This document shows, one piece after another, positions 12,470 through 24,379 of a stretch of 64,000 bases of DNA. Position numbers and translations under genes: made by a program. The notes under the pieces are model-generated. The model was not told the DNA's origin. It did not search any database and worked only from the letters and a program-made list of their open reading frames with translations. Every line of letters starts with the position of its first letter. Positions within the stretch are counted from its first letter, which is position 1. The DNA is from Triticum aestivum (Eukaryota > Streptophyta > Magnoliopsida > Poales > Poaceae): contig NC_057814.1 in NCBI RefSeq assembly GCF_018294505.1, positions 294,566,059-294,630,058 on the forward strand, written 5' to 3'.

Positions 12470-12976
12470 ATGGAATTGAGTTTGCCTCATACGCTTCATC
12501 TATTTAATATCTTTCGTGAGTATGATGGAAAGGAAAATTGTGCTCATGTGCTAGAAGAAGAAATATATAGAATGTTTGGCACTAAATCTTTGTATGATGA
12601 GCAAGATTACAATGTTGTTAGTATGAATTCTATGAATATCCATGATGCTAATGATATGCAAAGCCACAAGCTTGGGGAATCTATTTTTGATGAAAATGAT
12701 ATTTTTTGTCCCCCAAGTTTTGATGAGCAAATTTATTATGATGAAAGAATGCCTCCTATTTATGATGATTATTGTGATGACACGTATGCTATAAAGAATA
12801 AAGATAACCATGAAACTTGTCATCTTGATCTTAATTTTCAAACACATGATAGCTACTTTGTTGAGTTTGCTCCCACTACTATTGATGAGAATAAATTTGC
12901 TTATGTGGAGAGTAGTAAAATTTCTATGCAAGTAGATCTTGAAAAGAATTCCTTATGTGATGGTTATATTGTTTAA
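12470..12976 (+). CDS. Gag-like ORF, second unit of element 3 (168 aa, open)
   Basis: An intact 168-aa frame starts MELSLPHTLHLFNIFREYDG. It is acidic and rich in Asp, Tyr and Asn, without zinc knuckle or protease motif. It sits about 95 bases after the primer site, where gag is expected. Its frameshifted twin lies at 8436. It resembles a shortened Athila-type gag product, but I cannot name a domain, so the gag assignment rests on position. A second short frame at 13016-13279 follows and ends in the conserved block at about 13252-13279; it may be the former C-terminal extension. Confidence 0.5.
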   Translation: MELSLPHTLHLFNIFREYDGKENCAHVLEEEIYRMFGTKSLYDEQDYNVVSMNSMNIHDANDMQSHKLGESIFDENDIFCPPSFDEQIYYDERMPPIYDDYCDDTYAIKNKDNHETCHLDLNFQTHDSYFVEFAPTTIDENKFAYVESSKISMQVDLEKNSLCDGYIV

Positions 12977-13279
12977 TTTATTCATGATGCTACTGAAAAT
13001 TTATATGAGGGAGGAATGTATGTTTGTAGGAATTGCAATAATATCAAGTTTCCTCTCTATGTGCTTAAAGTTTTGAAGTTATGCTTGTTTTGCCTTCCTA
13101 TGCTAGTTGATTATTGTTCCCATAAGTTTTTTGCTCACAAAATCCCTATGCATAGGAAGTGGGTTAGACTTGAATGTGGTAGTCATATTCTTCATGATGC
13201 TCTCTTTTTGTTTCAATTCTTATCTTTTATGCGAGCATCATTGAAATCATCATGCCTAGCTAGGGGCGTTAAACGTTAG

Positions 13280-15798
13280 CGCTTGTTGGGAGGCAACCCA
13301 ATTTTACTTTAGTTTCTTGCTTTTTGGTTCTGTTTAGGAATAAATAATCCATCTAGCTTATGTTTAGATGTGTTTTTGTGTTTTAATTAGTGTTTGTGCC
13401 AAGTAGAACCTTTGGGAAGACTTGGGTGAAGTCTTTATGATCATGCTGTAAAAAACAGAAACTTTAGCGCTGACGAGATTAGCTAAAACTTTTTACTGGA
13501 GAGTGCTATTTAGTTGTTTCTTTTTGCAGATGATTACTAGAGAAATTGCTCAGGTCCAACAATTTACTTTAGAATTTTGTGAGTTCCAGAAGTATACGTT
13601 TGGTACAGATTACTACAGACTGTTCTGTTTTTGACAGATTCTGTTTTCTATGTGTTGTTTGCTTATTTGGATGAATCTATGAGTAATATCGGAGGGTATG
13701 AACCATAGAGAAGTAGGAATACAGTAGATATTACACCAATATGAATTTAGAATTAGTTCACAACAGTACCTAAGTGGTGATTTATTTTCTTATACTAACG
13801 GAGCTTACGAGTTTTCTGTTAAGTTTTGTGTTGTGAAGTTTTCAAGTTTTGGGTAAAGATTCGATGGACTATGGAATAAGGAGTGGCAAGACCCTAAGCT
13901 TGGGGATGCCCAAGGCACCCCAAGGTAATATTCAAGTATAACCAAGCGTCTAAGCTTGGGGATGCCCCGGAAGGCATCCCCTCTTTCGTCTTCGTTCATC
14001 GGTAACTTTACTTGGAGCTATATTTTTATTCACCACATGATATGTGTTTTGCTTGGAGCGTCATTTTATTTTCTTTAGCTTTGCTTGCTGTTTGAATAAA
14101 ATACCAAGATCTGAAATTATTAAATGAGAGAGAGTCTTCACATAGCTACATAATTATTTAACTACTCTTTGATCTTCACTTGTATCTTTTTGCAGTAGTT
14201 TGTCATTTACTTGTGTGCTTCACTTATATCCATTGAGTAAATAGTTGAATGATTTGAATGTCATAAATCTGAAATTATATATGTTTCATATGCCTTTCCG
14301 ATGCGTAGTAATGCCTTCACATATAAGAATTAGAGGTGGTAAATTTTTTGAAGGTTAGCAAACATTGTATTGGTCACTTGAACAATTCATGAAAGAAGAT
14401 TGAAGGAAGAGAGATTTCACATATAAATATACTATCTTGGACATCTTCTATGATTGTGAGCCCCATTAATTAATTTCAAACCTGAGCAAATTAGTTGAAG
14501 TTGGACAAGGAAGACAACTTAATGAGTTATGCTTGGGTATATTTGTATAAGTTATATTGTTATGGATCCTCTAACATGTGGTGCTTGCTATTTAGAATGC
14601 TTTGCTAGCCAAAATATCTGTACTAAGTGGGAATACTGCTTGCGCATCCAAATTCCTTGAACCAAGTTTCTTCCATGAGTGTCCACCATACCTACCTATA
14701 TGCGGTATTTACCTGCCGTTCCAAGTAAAGTTGCATGTGTCAAATTCTAAACCTTCAAATAATAATCTGTTTTGTATGCCCGAATTGCTCATGTAGCGAC
14801 TATGGGCTGTCAGTATCTTCCATGCTAGGTGGGTTATTCTCACGATGAGTAGACTCCGCTCATCATTTACGAGAAAATGGCTGGTAACTCGGATGCCCAG
14901 TCCTATGATCAAAAGATCAAAAACAAAATCACAAATAATTTAAACAAAACTCCCCCAGGATTGTTGAAAGTTGGACGGCACCCGTTGTTTCGGACAAGCC
15001 GTGGAGTGTGAATGTTGGTGGAGGGGGAGTAAAAACTTTACCTTTCTGCGTGGGAACTTCCTATAATGTATGTAGTATGGAAGATATTGTGAACTCTTGG
15101 TCGTTATGTTGACAATGAAAGCATACCTCTCCAAATTATTTTCATCTCTGTTTTTGCTTCGAGCTCTGGCACCTCTGCAAAGCCCTGCTTCCCTCTGCGA
15201 AGGGCCTATCTTTTACTTTTATGCAAGAGTCAGTAGTATTCCTTCTCATTCCAACCCACTCTTTAGTTGGCAAGCATCATGTGATGGAAAGATCAAAGCA
15301 TATATGGCCATTCAAATATATTTGATCATGAATTATTATTGTTGACATTACCCTTGAGGTAAGAGGTTGGGAGGCGAAACATTAAGCCCCTATCCTTCTT
15401 TGTGTTCGATGAATACTATTTGTTCTAAAAATGTGCTTTGAGTGGTAGCAATCATGGAAGACTAAATGATAGTTGAGTATGTGAATTTTGCGAAATCAGA
15501 GCTTTCACATATACTCTTCCTGAAAATAAGATGAATTGTAATTGTTTGATGACTAATAACACGGCTTGTTAGTTTTCAAGAAAGTTTATGATCTATACTT
15601 TAACATGCGCATAGTTTTTTACTTGATCATGCAAAGTTCTATGAGTTGAGCTACTGTTATGACATATAATGATGCTAGAAAAGGTGATTGAAATTATCAT
15701 TGATCAAACTTATGCACCTGCTAGCATTCACACTTCATAAATTATTTCTTTTATTATTTACCTACTCGAGGACGAGCAGCAATTAAGCTTGGGGATGC
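13280..15798 (+). other. Non-coding internal region, second unit of element 3
   Basis: Near-identical to 9240-11757. It contains the stem-loop at 13958-13981 and ends with the polypurine-like AATTAAGCTTGGGGATGC next to the 3' LTR. Confidence 0.65.
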
Positions 15799-17490
15799 TG
15801 ATACGTCTCCAACGAATCTATAATTTATGAAGTATTCATGCTATTATATTATCCATCTTGGATGTTTAATGGGCTTTACTATGCACTTTTACATTACTTT
15901 TGGGACTAACTTATTAACCCAGAGCAGAGTGCCAGTTTTGGTTTTTTCCCCTTGTTTCAGTGTTTCGCAGAAAAGGAATATCAAACGGAGTCCAAACGGA
16001 ATCAAACCTTCGGGAGAGTTATTTTTGGAACAAAAGCAATCTAGAAGACTTGGAGTGTACGTAATGGAAGCAACGACGAAGGCACGAGGCAGGGGGCGCG
16101 CCCACCCCCCTGGGCGGGTCCCCCACCCTCGTGGGCCCCTCGTGCCTCCCCTGACTGACTTCTTTCGCCTATATATATTCATATACCCTAAAACCATCGG
16201 GGAATAGAATAGATCGGGAGTTCCGCCGCCGCAAGCCTCTATAGCCACCAAAAACCAATCGGGACCCTGTTCCGGCACCCTGCCGGAGGGGGATCCGTCA
16301 CCGGTGGCCATCTTCATCATCCTGGCACTCTCCATGACAAGGAGGGAGTAGTTCACCCTCCGGGATGAGGGTATGTACCAGTAGCTATGTGTTTGATTTC
16401 TCTCTCTCTCTCTCTCGTGTTCTTGAGGTGGTACGATCTTGATGTATCGTGAGCTTTGCTATTATAGTTGGATCTTATGATGATTCTCCCCCTCTACTCT
16501 GTTGTACTGGATTGAGTTTTCCCTTTGAAGTTATCTTATCGGATTGAGTCTTTAAGGATTTGAGAACACTTGATGTATGTCTTGTCGTGCTTATCTGTTG
16601 TGACAATGGGATATCACGTTATCCACTTGATGTATGTTTTGGTGATCAACTTGCGGGTTCCGCCCATGAACCTATGCATAGGGGTTGGCACACGTTTTCG
16701 TCTTGACTCTCCGGTAGAAATTTTGGGGCACTCTTTGAAGTACTTTGTGTTGGTTTGAATAGATGAATCTGAGATTGTGTGTTGCATATCGTATAATCAT
16801 ATCCACGGATACTTGAGGTGACATTGGAGTATCTAGGTGACATTAGGGTTTTGGTTGATTTGTGTGTTAAGGTGTTATTCTAGTACGAACTCTATGATAG
16901 ATCAAACGGAAAGAATAGCTTCATGTTATTTTACTACGGACTCTTGAATAGATCGATCAGAAAGGATAACTTTGAGGTGGTTTCGTACCCTACAATAATC
17001 TCTTCGTTTGTTCTCCGCTATTAGTGACTTTGGAGTGACTCTTTGTTGCATGTTGAGGGATAGTTATATGATCCAATTATGTTATTATTGTTGAGAGAAC
17101 TTGCACTAGTGAAAGTATGAACCCTAGGCCTTGTTTCCTAGCATTGCAATACCGTTTTTGCTCACTTTTATCATTCGTTACCTTGCTGTTTTTATATTTT
17201 TAGATGACAAAAACCTATATCTACCATCCATATTGCACATGTATCACCATATGTTCGCCAAACTAGTGCACCTATACAATTTACCATTGTATTGGGTGTA
17301 TTGGGGACACAAGAGACTCTTTGTTATTTGGTTGTAGGGTTGTTTGAGAGAGACCATCTTCATCCTACGCCTCCCACGGATTGATAAACCTTAGGTCATC
17401 CACTTGTGGGAAATTTGCTAGTGTCCTACAAACCTCTGCACTTGGAGGCCCAACAACGTCTACAAGAAGAAGGTTGCGTAGTAGACATCA
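15799..17490 (+). repeat. 3' LTR of element 3
   Basis: 1692 bp, full match to 6627-8312, ending GTAGACATCA, followed directly by AGGCT (17491-17495). The TC microsatellite at about 16397-16415 has a different length from that in the 5' LTR. Confidence 0.88.
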
Positions 17491-17495
17491 AGGCT

Positions 17496-17703
17496 GCCCC
17501 GGCAAGGGTCTTACCGGGGGAACCTGCTTCGCCCCTCTGCTCTTTGGGTTCTTGGTCTTGGCGTTGTCTTCTTTGTCTTGGGCTTCGGCTTCTCTCCGGC
17601 TTCCCTCCTCTGCCCTGCTCAGTGTGGCTGTGGCGCGCGGCTCTGACTGCCCGTGGACAAGTAAAGGGGTCAAAAGAAGAGCCCCTACTTTTGTACACTG
17701 ACA
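17496..17703 (-). repeat. 3' LTR of element 2, inner portion
   Basis: Continues the split LTR after element 3 and ends in ...TTTTGTACACTGACA at 17703, which on the minus strand is the LTR start TGTCAGTGTACAAAAG. A polypurine tract (GGCCCGGGGGCTCC on the minus strand, 17704-17717) abuts it, as expected for priming of second-strand synthesis. Confidence 0.8.
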
Positions 17704-18216
17704 GGAGCCCCCGGGCCTGGGCCACACATAAGCGCGCCGCGTTGTTGGACCAGGCCCAGAACGGTGCGCGGGCAAGTGGGGCGGATTTTTACCGCAGTAA
17801 CTGTTTCGTCCGCTGCGCTTCCCCACGTCCCGCGTTGAACGCGCGACATGGAGGGGCGTGCGTGACGTGGGGGTCATGCGTGGGGCGGTTTCCGCACGCA
17901 TGCGTCACATCATGGTAAAGATGCGGCTCGTGCCTTCCCCATAAAAAGAGGGAGGCGTGGAGGCACGGCTCATTTACTGAATGGACTCAGGTCGCGGTCT
18001 TCAAGGCACCCATGCCCCACGATCACGGGGCGGGGAATGGTCACCTCACCCATCCTTTCGATCCTGCTTGTTCGCCACGCGTCCTCCATGCAGGTGGCAG
18101 GCGGTGGAGGCGGGAAACCGGGTCGTCGCTGATTGGGGCAGCGGGTCGGTCCTGATTCCCTGCGCCTCCGATGGCTGGACAGGTCGAGTGGGGCGGCCGA
18201 GCCGCGACCCCGCCCC
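17704..18216. other. 3' untranslated region of element 2 and promoter side of the opposing gene
   Basis: GC-rich sequence between the polypurine tract of element 2 (minus strand) and the TATA box of the plus-strand B3-like unit. No coding region is recognised. Confidence 0.4.
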
Positions 18217-18223
18217 TTTATAA
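18217..18223 (+). promoter_or_regulatory. TATA box of the antisense B3-like gene
   Basis: TTTATAA in a GC-rich setting, 73 bases before ATG 18296, in the plus orientation (opposite to element 2). Spacing and composition fit a plant core promoter. Confidence 0.5.
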
Positions 18224-18295
18224 GGAGGGGGGATGTCGTCCCACGTTCTCCCAGCATCCATCTTCTTCCACTTCCGCCCCTTCCTTCCACCCGTC

Positions 18296-18949
18296 ATGGC
18301 GAGAGGGGGTGCAAACCCTTCAACGGTGGGGGCGAGGGTCGTCGCTCGATAGCACGTCCCTCCTTCCCGCGAGCCCGCGGCTGCAGAGCCGGCCACGAGA
18401 GGAAGGGGGAGGGAGCGAGGCCGAGGTCGCTACGGCGGTCGAGGGAGAGAGGGACGAGGCGGCGTGATGGCCGTGCCTCCGCCAGCGATGCCTCCCGTGA
18501 TGGAGGGCCACGTCGGGGACCAGCCCCGCGAGTTCTTCATCAGGCTGCGCCGACCACCACGTCGTCGCCTCCGCCTCCCCACCCCATTTGCTCGGGAAAT
18601 GGAGCTCGATCCGCCCCAGACCCTTAGGCTGCACATGAGGGGCTGCGGGAACGGCGGCACGCGGGTCGACGTCGACTTCCCCGCACCTCACGTCATGTAC
18701 TTGTGCCACAGATGGAAGACGTTTGCTCGCATCCACAGCCTGACGGCGGGGCTCGTCCTCTACTTCAAGTTAATGGAGGGTGGCCTGCTCTCCGTCAAGG
18801 TATTTGGAGATCTTGGAACTCGCCTAAAGTGCTGCATGGAGAGCTCCTCTGACGATGAAGATTCCTCCTCGAGCGGGAGTGACGAGGAGGACAGCGACGA
18901 CGACAACGAGGGAGTCGAGCGGCAGGATGCCGACCCCGACTCTGATTGA
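18296..18949 (+). pseudogene. B3-domain-like protein gene, antisense inside element 2
   Basis: One frame runs from ATG 18296 to TGA 18947-18949 (218 codons), with one TAG at 18350-18352. Without an upstream start, translation could begin at 18464. The N-terminus is Arg/Gly-rich. The middle (from about 18525) has the order of a plant B3 DNA-binding domain: FFIRL near the start, a basic loop, V-D-V-D-F, then W-K-T-F-A-x-x-H-x-L-x-x-G and F-K-L with S-V-K-V-F-G. The tail is Ser/Asp/Glu-rich and strongly acidic. B3 proteins are plant transcription factors, so this looks like a captured or co-evolved regulatory gene. The call rests on pattern recognition only. The downstream sequence to about 19410 looks like a 3' UTR. 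Confidence 0.6.
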
Positions 18950-20113
18950 CCGTCCCGCCCCTCCCTCGGCCACGCACCCTGCCGAGGGCCTTCCTCGTCA
19001 AGCTCTCCATCGGGGCGCTCCCCGTCGTCTCCTTGGGCGGCTGGCGTAGGAGGGTCAGAGAAGGCGAAGAAGGCGGGTGGTAGCCGTCAAATCGTAGTAC
19101 GCGGGCTCCCCGTCGTCTCCTTCGTCGCGTATTGCCGGCCCGCTGCCTCGTCTTCTAGATCCTTTCCCGGCACCAAGATGTTCTCTTGGTGCCTTCTGCT
19201 CCTTGTACCTTGCCTAGGCGCTCTTTTTGCCTCCTCCTGTCTTGTTCCACCTTCTGAGGAGAGGGAGAAGAAAGGGATTACGGGCATCTCATCTCTTTTT
19301 AGTTTGTAAGCCTGCGGGCACTTGTTAGATTTAAAACTTGTAATCCCCTTGCTCATGTTTTTTATTCCGTATGAACTGTACCTGTATGGGACGTTTTTAA
19401 TGAAAAAGGGTGCTTGCCGGGTTCTTTGTGCATGAGTGAGGCCCATGCCAAGGAACGAGTCCTTGTTATTTCTAAGATAAACATTGTCGCCCGGCAACAG
19501 GCCTTGCCGTCCCCCCACTTCAGTCGACCATTCTCGCGCTCTTGGCGGAGGCAGGGCGAAGTAGAGTTAGGCCCCTCGTGTATTTCCTGGCCACCGCGTC
19601 TACGACCCAGTTCTGTCCTAGTGGCTTGGGTACAAGAAGAAGGGGGAGCACGGTGGTTTCGGAGTGAAACGAGGTCTCGTTTGTCCCAGTTCGATACGGA
19701 AATTCATAACAGGGGATGAAAGAATTATCTGAATCCGCAGACCCTGGCAACCTTGGCTTGCCGTGGTTGGATCCTTGTGTCTTCAGCCCCCGGTAGTCTT
19801 GGCTTGCGGGGGCCGGAGCGCCGGTCCGTTCTCTTTCTCCCAAGCGGCTTAGCAGAAGTGTCCACGTGCCCTGCGAACCAAAGAGGACAGAAAGACGCAC
19901 ACTCGACCTCTAGGCTACGGGTTAGTCGCCGCTAAGCACTATCAACCCTAATCGAGGGAGAGACTCAACCTAGCATGCATGCTATAACTTAGGGCGCCAG
20001 CGCTTCATTTATTTATGCTCAAGGTATGCGCCTGGCTTTGTACAGGGGGTTACATGCCTTGCCGGCAAGGCTTGTACAAAAGGTGGTTTGCCGGGAGGCC
20101 CGGCAACTATGCC
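18950..20113 (+). other. 3' UTR-like region of the antisense gene and spacer to integrase
   Basis: Plus-strand T-rich sequence at about 19290-19410, with TTTTTAATGAAAAA at the end, resembles a plant 3' UTR with a poly(A) signal for the B3-like gene. From about 19420 to 20113 I see only spacer: no domain in any frame, and several short spurious ORFs. Confidence 0.35.
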
Positions 20114-21172
20114 TTATGGGTAAAACTTGCAAAGATGTTCAATGTTCCAGGAATTGCTCACTGGGACAGCATCTTCGATCTCCAGGCGGACTGCGCCGGG
20201 CCTGGTGACTCGTATTACCCAATAAGGGCCTTCCCACTTTGGCGTCAACTTGTTCGAATTCTTGGCCGACTAAACGCGCTGAAGAACAAGGTTGCCTTCC
20301 TCAAAGCTTTGGGCATGAACCTTGCGGCTATGGTAGCGGCGCAAGGCTTGCTGGTAGCATGCTGCTCTCACAGCCGCCCGAAGATGATCTTCCTCAAGAA
20401 GCGTTGCGTCATCTTGCTGCAACTGCTCTTGCTCAAGCTCGTCGTAAGCGAGCACTTGAGGTGACCCGTATATGAGTTCCGTGGGGAGAATTGCTTCTGC
20501 CCCATATACTAGCGCAAAGGGTCTTTGGCCGGTGGCTCAATTTGGCGTCATCTTGATCGACCAGAGAACCGCCGACAACTCATCAATCCAGCGCCTTCGG
20601 CTCTTATGCAGCCTGTCAAAAGTCTTTGTCCTTAAGCCTCGCAACACTTTAGCATTTGCCCTCTCCGCCTGGCCGTTGCTCCATGGATGTGCCACGGAAG
20701 CGAAAAAGACCTTGCTGCCGAGGTCTTGGATGTATTGCATGAAGGTGTGGCTTGTGAACTGCGTGTCGTTGTCGGTGATGACTCTGTTTGGCACACCAAA
20801 ACGGCAGACTAGCCCTTTGAAGAATTTGACGGCTGACTGTGAAGTAACCTTCCTCACTGCCTCCACCTCCGACCACTTTGTGAACTTGTCGACGGCAACG
20901 TACAAGTACTCAAAGCCCCCGACAGCGCGAGGGAAATGGCCCAGTATGTCGAGCCCCCAGACCGAAAACGGCCAGGAAAGAGGAATTGTTTGAAGGGCTT
21001 GAGCTGGTTGATGAAGCTTCTTCGAATGGAATAGGGACGCTTCACACTTGGTTACTAGTGCCGTCGCATCCTGGAGGGCAATGGGCCAGAAGAAACCCTG
21101 CCGGAACGCCTTGCCGGCAAGGGCCCTCAACCCTATGTGGGAGCCACATACGCCTTCGTGTATCTCTGCCAA
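20114..21172 (-). pseudogene. int: Integrase of element 2
   Basis: Gypsy integrase in one minus frame, with TGA at 20537-20539 and another stop near 20270. The core has the D-D-E residues in WGLDILGHF, ITDNDTQF and NGQAERANA. The N-terminal zinc site is degenerate: the expected Cys-x-x-Cys reads CEAS. The C-terminal part continues to TAA at 20114-20116 after a typical VPVSNSWNIEHLCKFYP end. It would insert the cDNA into the genome. The breaks make it inactive here. Confidence 0.8.
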
Positions 21173-21783
21173 CAGCTCCAGTCCTTCCTCCTAGGGGATG
21201 CACTTCAATTTCACACCATTCGGCCTCTTCCTGTACAGGACGTCATCGATGAACTGATACATAGCAGACCGACGGGCTACTTTCTCCGCTTCTTCCTGCC
21301 CCTAAGGGAGCTCCCTTGTTTGGAGGAATCGGACGGTATGTTGTGCCCATGTCGGAGCCTGGGGCTCGACGGCAAGGACCAAAGGCATCTCTTCTGCCAT
21401 GGGGGCGGCCGTCTCTACGGCCAGGGCTTGGCGCCCTGCCGGAGCCAGCTGCTCCTCGGTAGGCTCAGAATCCGTGACAACACCCTAATGGCGGCCCCGG
21501 GGGGCTCGGCGGGAAAGTACTTGCCGGGGCCTGATTTCCTTCGTTTGTTCTGCTCCGTTGATGGTTCGACGGATGGCTGAGTTAACCGAAGCAAAAAGGT
21601 ACCTAGTTCCACAGGTAGCTTAAATGCAGCGCGCTTTGACAGATAATCGGCGATGTCGTTCTCCGCTCGGGGAACGTGCTTCGCTTGTATACCGTCAAAG
21701 CGCTCCTCCAGCTTCCTCACCTCATCTACGTAGGCCTCCATCAACGGGCTCTATTAAACTTTGTTAACTTGTCTAACGACAAG

Positions 21784-22377
21784 CTATGAATCACCCCTGA
21801 CGATGAGTTTCTTAACTCCAAGGTCTGCCGCGATCCTAAGATTGGCAAGCAACCCCTCATACTCAGCAGTGTTGTTGGTGGACATCTCCCTGGGAAAGTG
21901 CATCTGGATTACATACTTGAGGTGCTCGCCGGTGGGTGCGACAAGCAGCACACCGGCACTGGCGCCTTGAAGCGAGAAAGCCCCATCAAAGTACATAATC
22001 CAGTCGCGACTTGCCTCCTTGTCGAGGAGAGCGGTTTCCTGGATTTCCTCGTCGGGCGTTGAGGTCCACTCAGCAATGAATTCCGCCAGGGCTCTGCTCT
22101 GGATTGTCGAAGTACTTTCAAACTTCAACCCAAAGCTTGACAACTCTAAGGCCCACTCCACAATCCGTCCGGTTGCGTCTGGGTTGTGCAGTATCCGTTG
22201 CAACGGGAGGCGGGTGACGACAGTGATCTCGTGGGCTTGGAAGTAATGACGCATCTTCCTCGAGGCCATAAGGAGGCCGAAGAGCAATTTCCGCACACCA
22301 AAGTACCTTGAGCTAGCCCCCTGCAAGAGAGAGCTGACAAAGTAAATCGGGTGCTGCATCATCTTCTTCTTCTGCAC
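21784..22377 (-). pseudogene. RNase H plus second archaeal-type RNase H of element 2
   Basis: This frame holds the end of the gypsy RNase H/connection region (FVSSLLQGASSRYFGVRK, then HEITVVT), then an archaeal-type RNase H with the signature WIMYFDGAFS, T-N-N-T-A-E-Y-E-G-L and R-G-D-S. Two RNase H modules are known for the Tat lineage, which is why I assign element 2 there. It is in a different frame from RT and from integrase, so indels lie on both sides. Between 21173 and 21783 the frame is closed. Confidence 0.75.
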
Positions 22378-22523
22378 CTCTTCACTTGACTGCGCGGGCC
22401 CTGTCCCGACGGCGTCAGACTCTGCCGGGGGCCTTGCCTTCCCGGCGCCAGGCCCTGCCGGGGAATCTCTGACTTGCCATCCGTCGGTCCTGCCATTGCC
22501 ACTGCCTCTTCGTCGACCTCCCT

Positions 22524-23441
22524 CTACGCCACCAGCGCGGCGCTAACCACTTGATTCGTCGCCGCCAGATACAACAGTAAAGGCTCTTGTGGTTTGGGCG
22601 CCACCAGCACCGGTCTAGAAGAGAGGTATTTCTTCAGATCCTGTACTGCTGCTTCGGCCTCCGGGGTCCACTCCATTGGGCCCGCCTTTTTCAAAATCTT
22701 GAAAAAGGGAAGGGCGTGCTCGGCAGACTTGGAGATGAATCGGCTCATGGCGGCAACACAGCCGATGAGCCGACGCACATCCTTGATCCGCTTGGGCGCC
22801 TCAATCTGCTCAATAGCCTTGATCTTATCTGGGTTTGCCTCGATCCCACGCTGTGACACAAAGAACCCGAGAAGTTTGCCGGACGGAACGCCGAACACAC
22901 ACTTCTCAGGGTTCATCTTGAGGTTGATCTTGCGTAGGTTGGCAAACGTCTCTTCTAAGTCTTGTACAAGAGTTGCCTTGTCCTTTGTTTTGACCACTAT
23001 GTCATCCATATAAGCTTCCATATTTCTATGTAGCTGGGGCTGAAAACCAATTTGGACCGCCCTTGCGAACGTCGAGCCAGCACTCTTCAACCCGAAAGGC
23101 ATCCGTAAAAAGCAATACGTACCACATGGGGTGATGAATGTCGTCTTCTCTTCGTCTTCTCTTGTCATCAAGATCTGGTGGTAGCCCGAGTAGGCGTCAA
23201 GGAATGATAACAGATCACACCCGGCCGTGGAGTCAACAATCTGGTCGATGCGCGGCCACAGGAAGGGGTCCTTACGACAAGTCTTATTGATATATGTGTT
23301 GTCAATACACAGCCTCCACTTCCCGTTTGCCTTGCGCACCACCACTGGATTGGCCAACCACGTCGGATGGAGCACTCCCCTCACCAAGCCTGACGCTTCC
23401 AACTTTCTGATCTCTTCCGTGATAAACTCTTGCCATTCCAT
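22524..23441 (-). pseudogene. rt: Reverse transcriptase of element 2
   Basis: 305 aa with classical gypsy RT blocks in order: NPVVVRKANGKWRLCID, LSFLDAYSGYHQI, T-P-x-G-T-Y-C-F-x-x-M-P-F-G-L, and the active site A-Y-M-D-D-I-V-V, then the thumb and start of RNase H. It ends at an in-frame TAG (22524-22526) within RNase H. The catalytic residues are all present, but it is out of frame with the protease upstream and the RNase H downstream. Confidence 0.85.
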
Positions 23442-23593
23442 AGCCTGCTTCCTGACCTTCTGCTTGACGGGCGCGCATGAGGACAGACAGCTAGGTGGTG
23501 CTCAATCACCTCCCTGGGAACACCGGGGATGTCGGATGTTTTCCATGCAAACACATCGACGTTCGCCCGCAGGAAGGTGACGAGCGCGCCTTC

Positions 23594-24355
23594 CTATTTG
23601 CTGTCGAGGGTGGAGCTTATCGTGAAAGCCCCTCCCGTGCCATCCTCCCTAACGGACACCTTCTTGGTCTGTGGTGGCGCAGCTCTGGATTTCTTGCTCT
23701 TGCCGGTGGAGCTCTCTGGCACGTCCTCGACGGTAGCACAACACTCCGAAGAGGTGCGCTTGCCGGAGTGGGTGCGAGCGGTCTTGCCAGGATTCTTCTT
23801 CCCTCCCGGGGCTTCAGCGGCAGGAGCAAGTGCCTTGGCAGCAGCTGCTGCAACTGCTTCCCGGTAGAGTTGGTCGGTGCAAATCAGCGCATCCTTCTTG
23901 TCGCTGGGGATGGTGATGATGGTCATCGGCCCGGGCATCTTCAGGGTGTTGTAGGCGTAATGCGACGCCGCCATGAACTTGGCTAGTGCCAGGCGGCCGA
24001 GGATCCCGTTGTAGGGCAAGGGGATCTCGGCTACATCGAAGACAATCCTCTCCATCCTGTGGTTCAACTCGCCTCCAAACGTCACAGGCAACGTGACCTT
24101 CCCCTTCGGCTGGCTTCTTCCCGGGTTGACCCCTTGAAACGTGCCGGTCTCCTCGAGGTCTCCCTCGGGGATTTGTAGCCTCTTGGTCACAACGGGCGAG
24201 ATTAAGTTCAGAATGGCCCCGCTGTCAACTAGCATCTTGTTCACCTTGAGGTTGCGAATCGTTGGTGAGACCAACAACGGTAAACACCCGACCGCAGTGG
24301 TGCGATTAGGGTGGTCCTCGGCGTCAAAGATGATGGGCGTGCTGGACCACTTCAA
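23594..24355 (-). pseudogene. pr: Aspartic protease region of element 2
   Basis: Retropepsin fold near residues 25-130: the catalytic motif K-M-L-V-D-S-G-A and, further on, Y-N-G-I-L-G-R. An Ala/Lys-rich linker follows. It is in frame with gag, separated by TGA at 24380-24382, and loses the frame before RT. It would cleave the polyprotein. Confidence 0.75.
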
Positions 24356-24379
24356 CGGCTTCTGAGCGTCGAGATCACA

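Larger units (their letters stand above)
6627..17490 (+). mobile_element. Element 3: tandem Athila-lineage array, LTR-internal-LTR-internal-LTR
   Basis: There are three LTRs (6627-8312 complete; 11758 to about 12350 truncated; 15799-17490 complete) and two near-identical internal regions of about 3.4 kb each. AGGCT flanks only the whole array (6622-6626 and 17491-17495), so it behaves as one insertion. It probably arose by unequal recombination between LTRs after insertion. Both internal regions have a tRNA-Asp-type primer site and a gag-like ORF but no pol, so the element is non-autonomous. Confidence 0.88.

Noticed and set aside
18133..18736. Several Arg/Ser-rich ORFs overlapping the B3-like frame
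   Set aside because: GC-rich shadows in other frames without a domain pattern.
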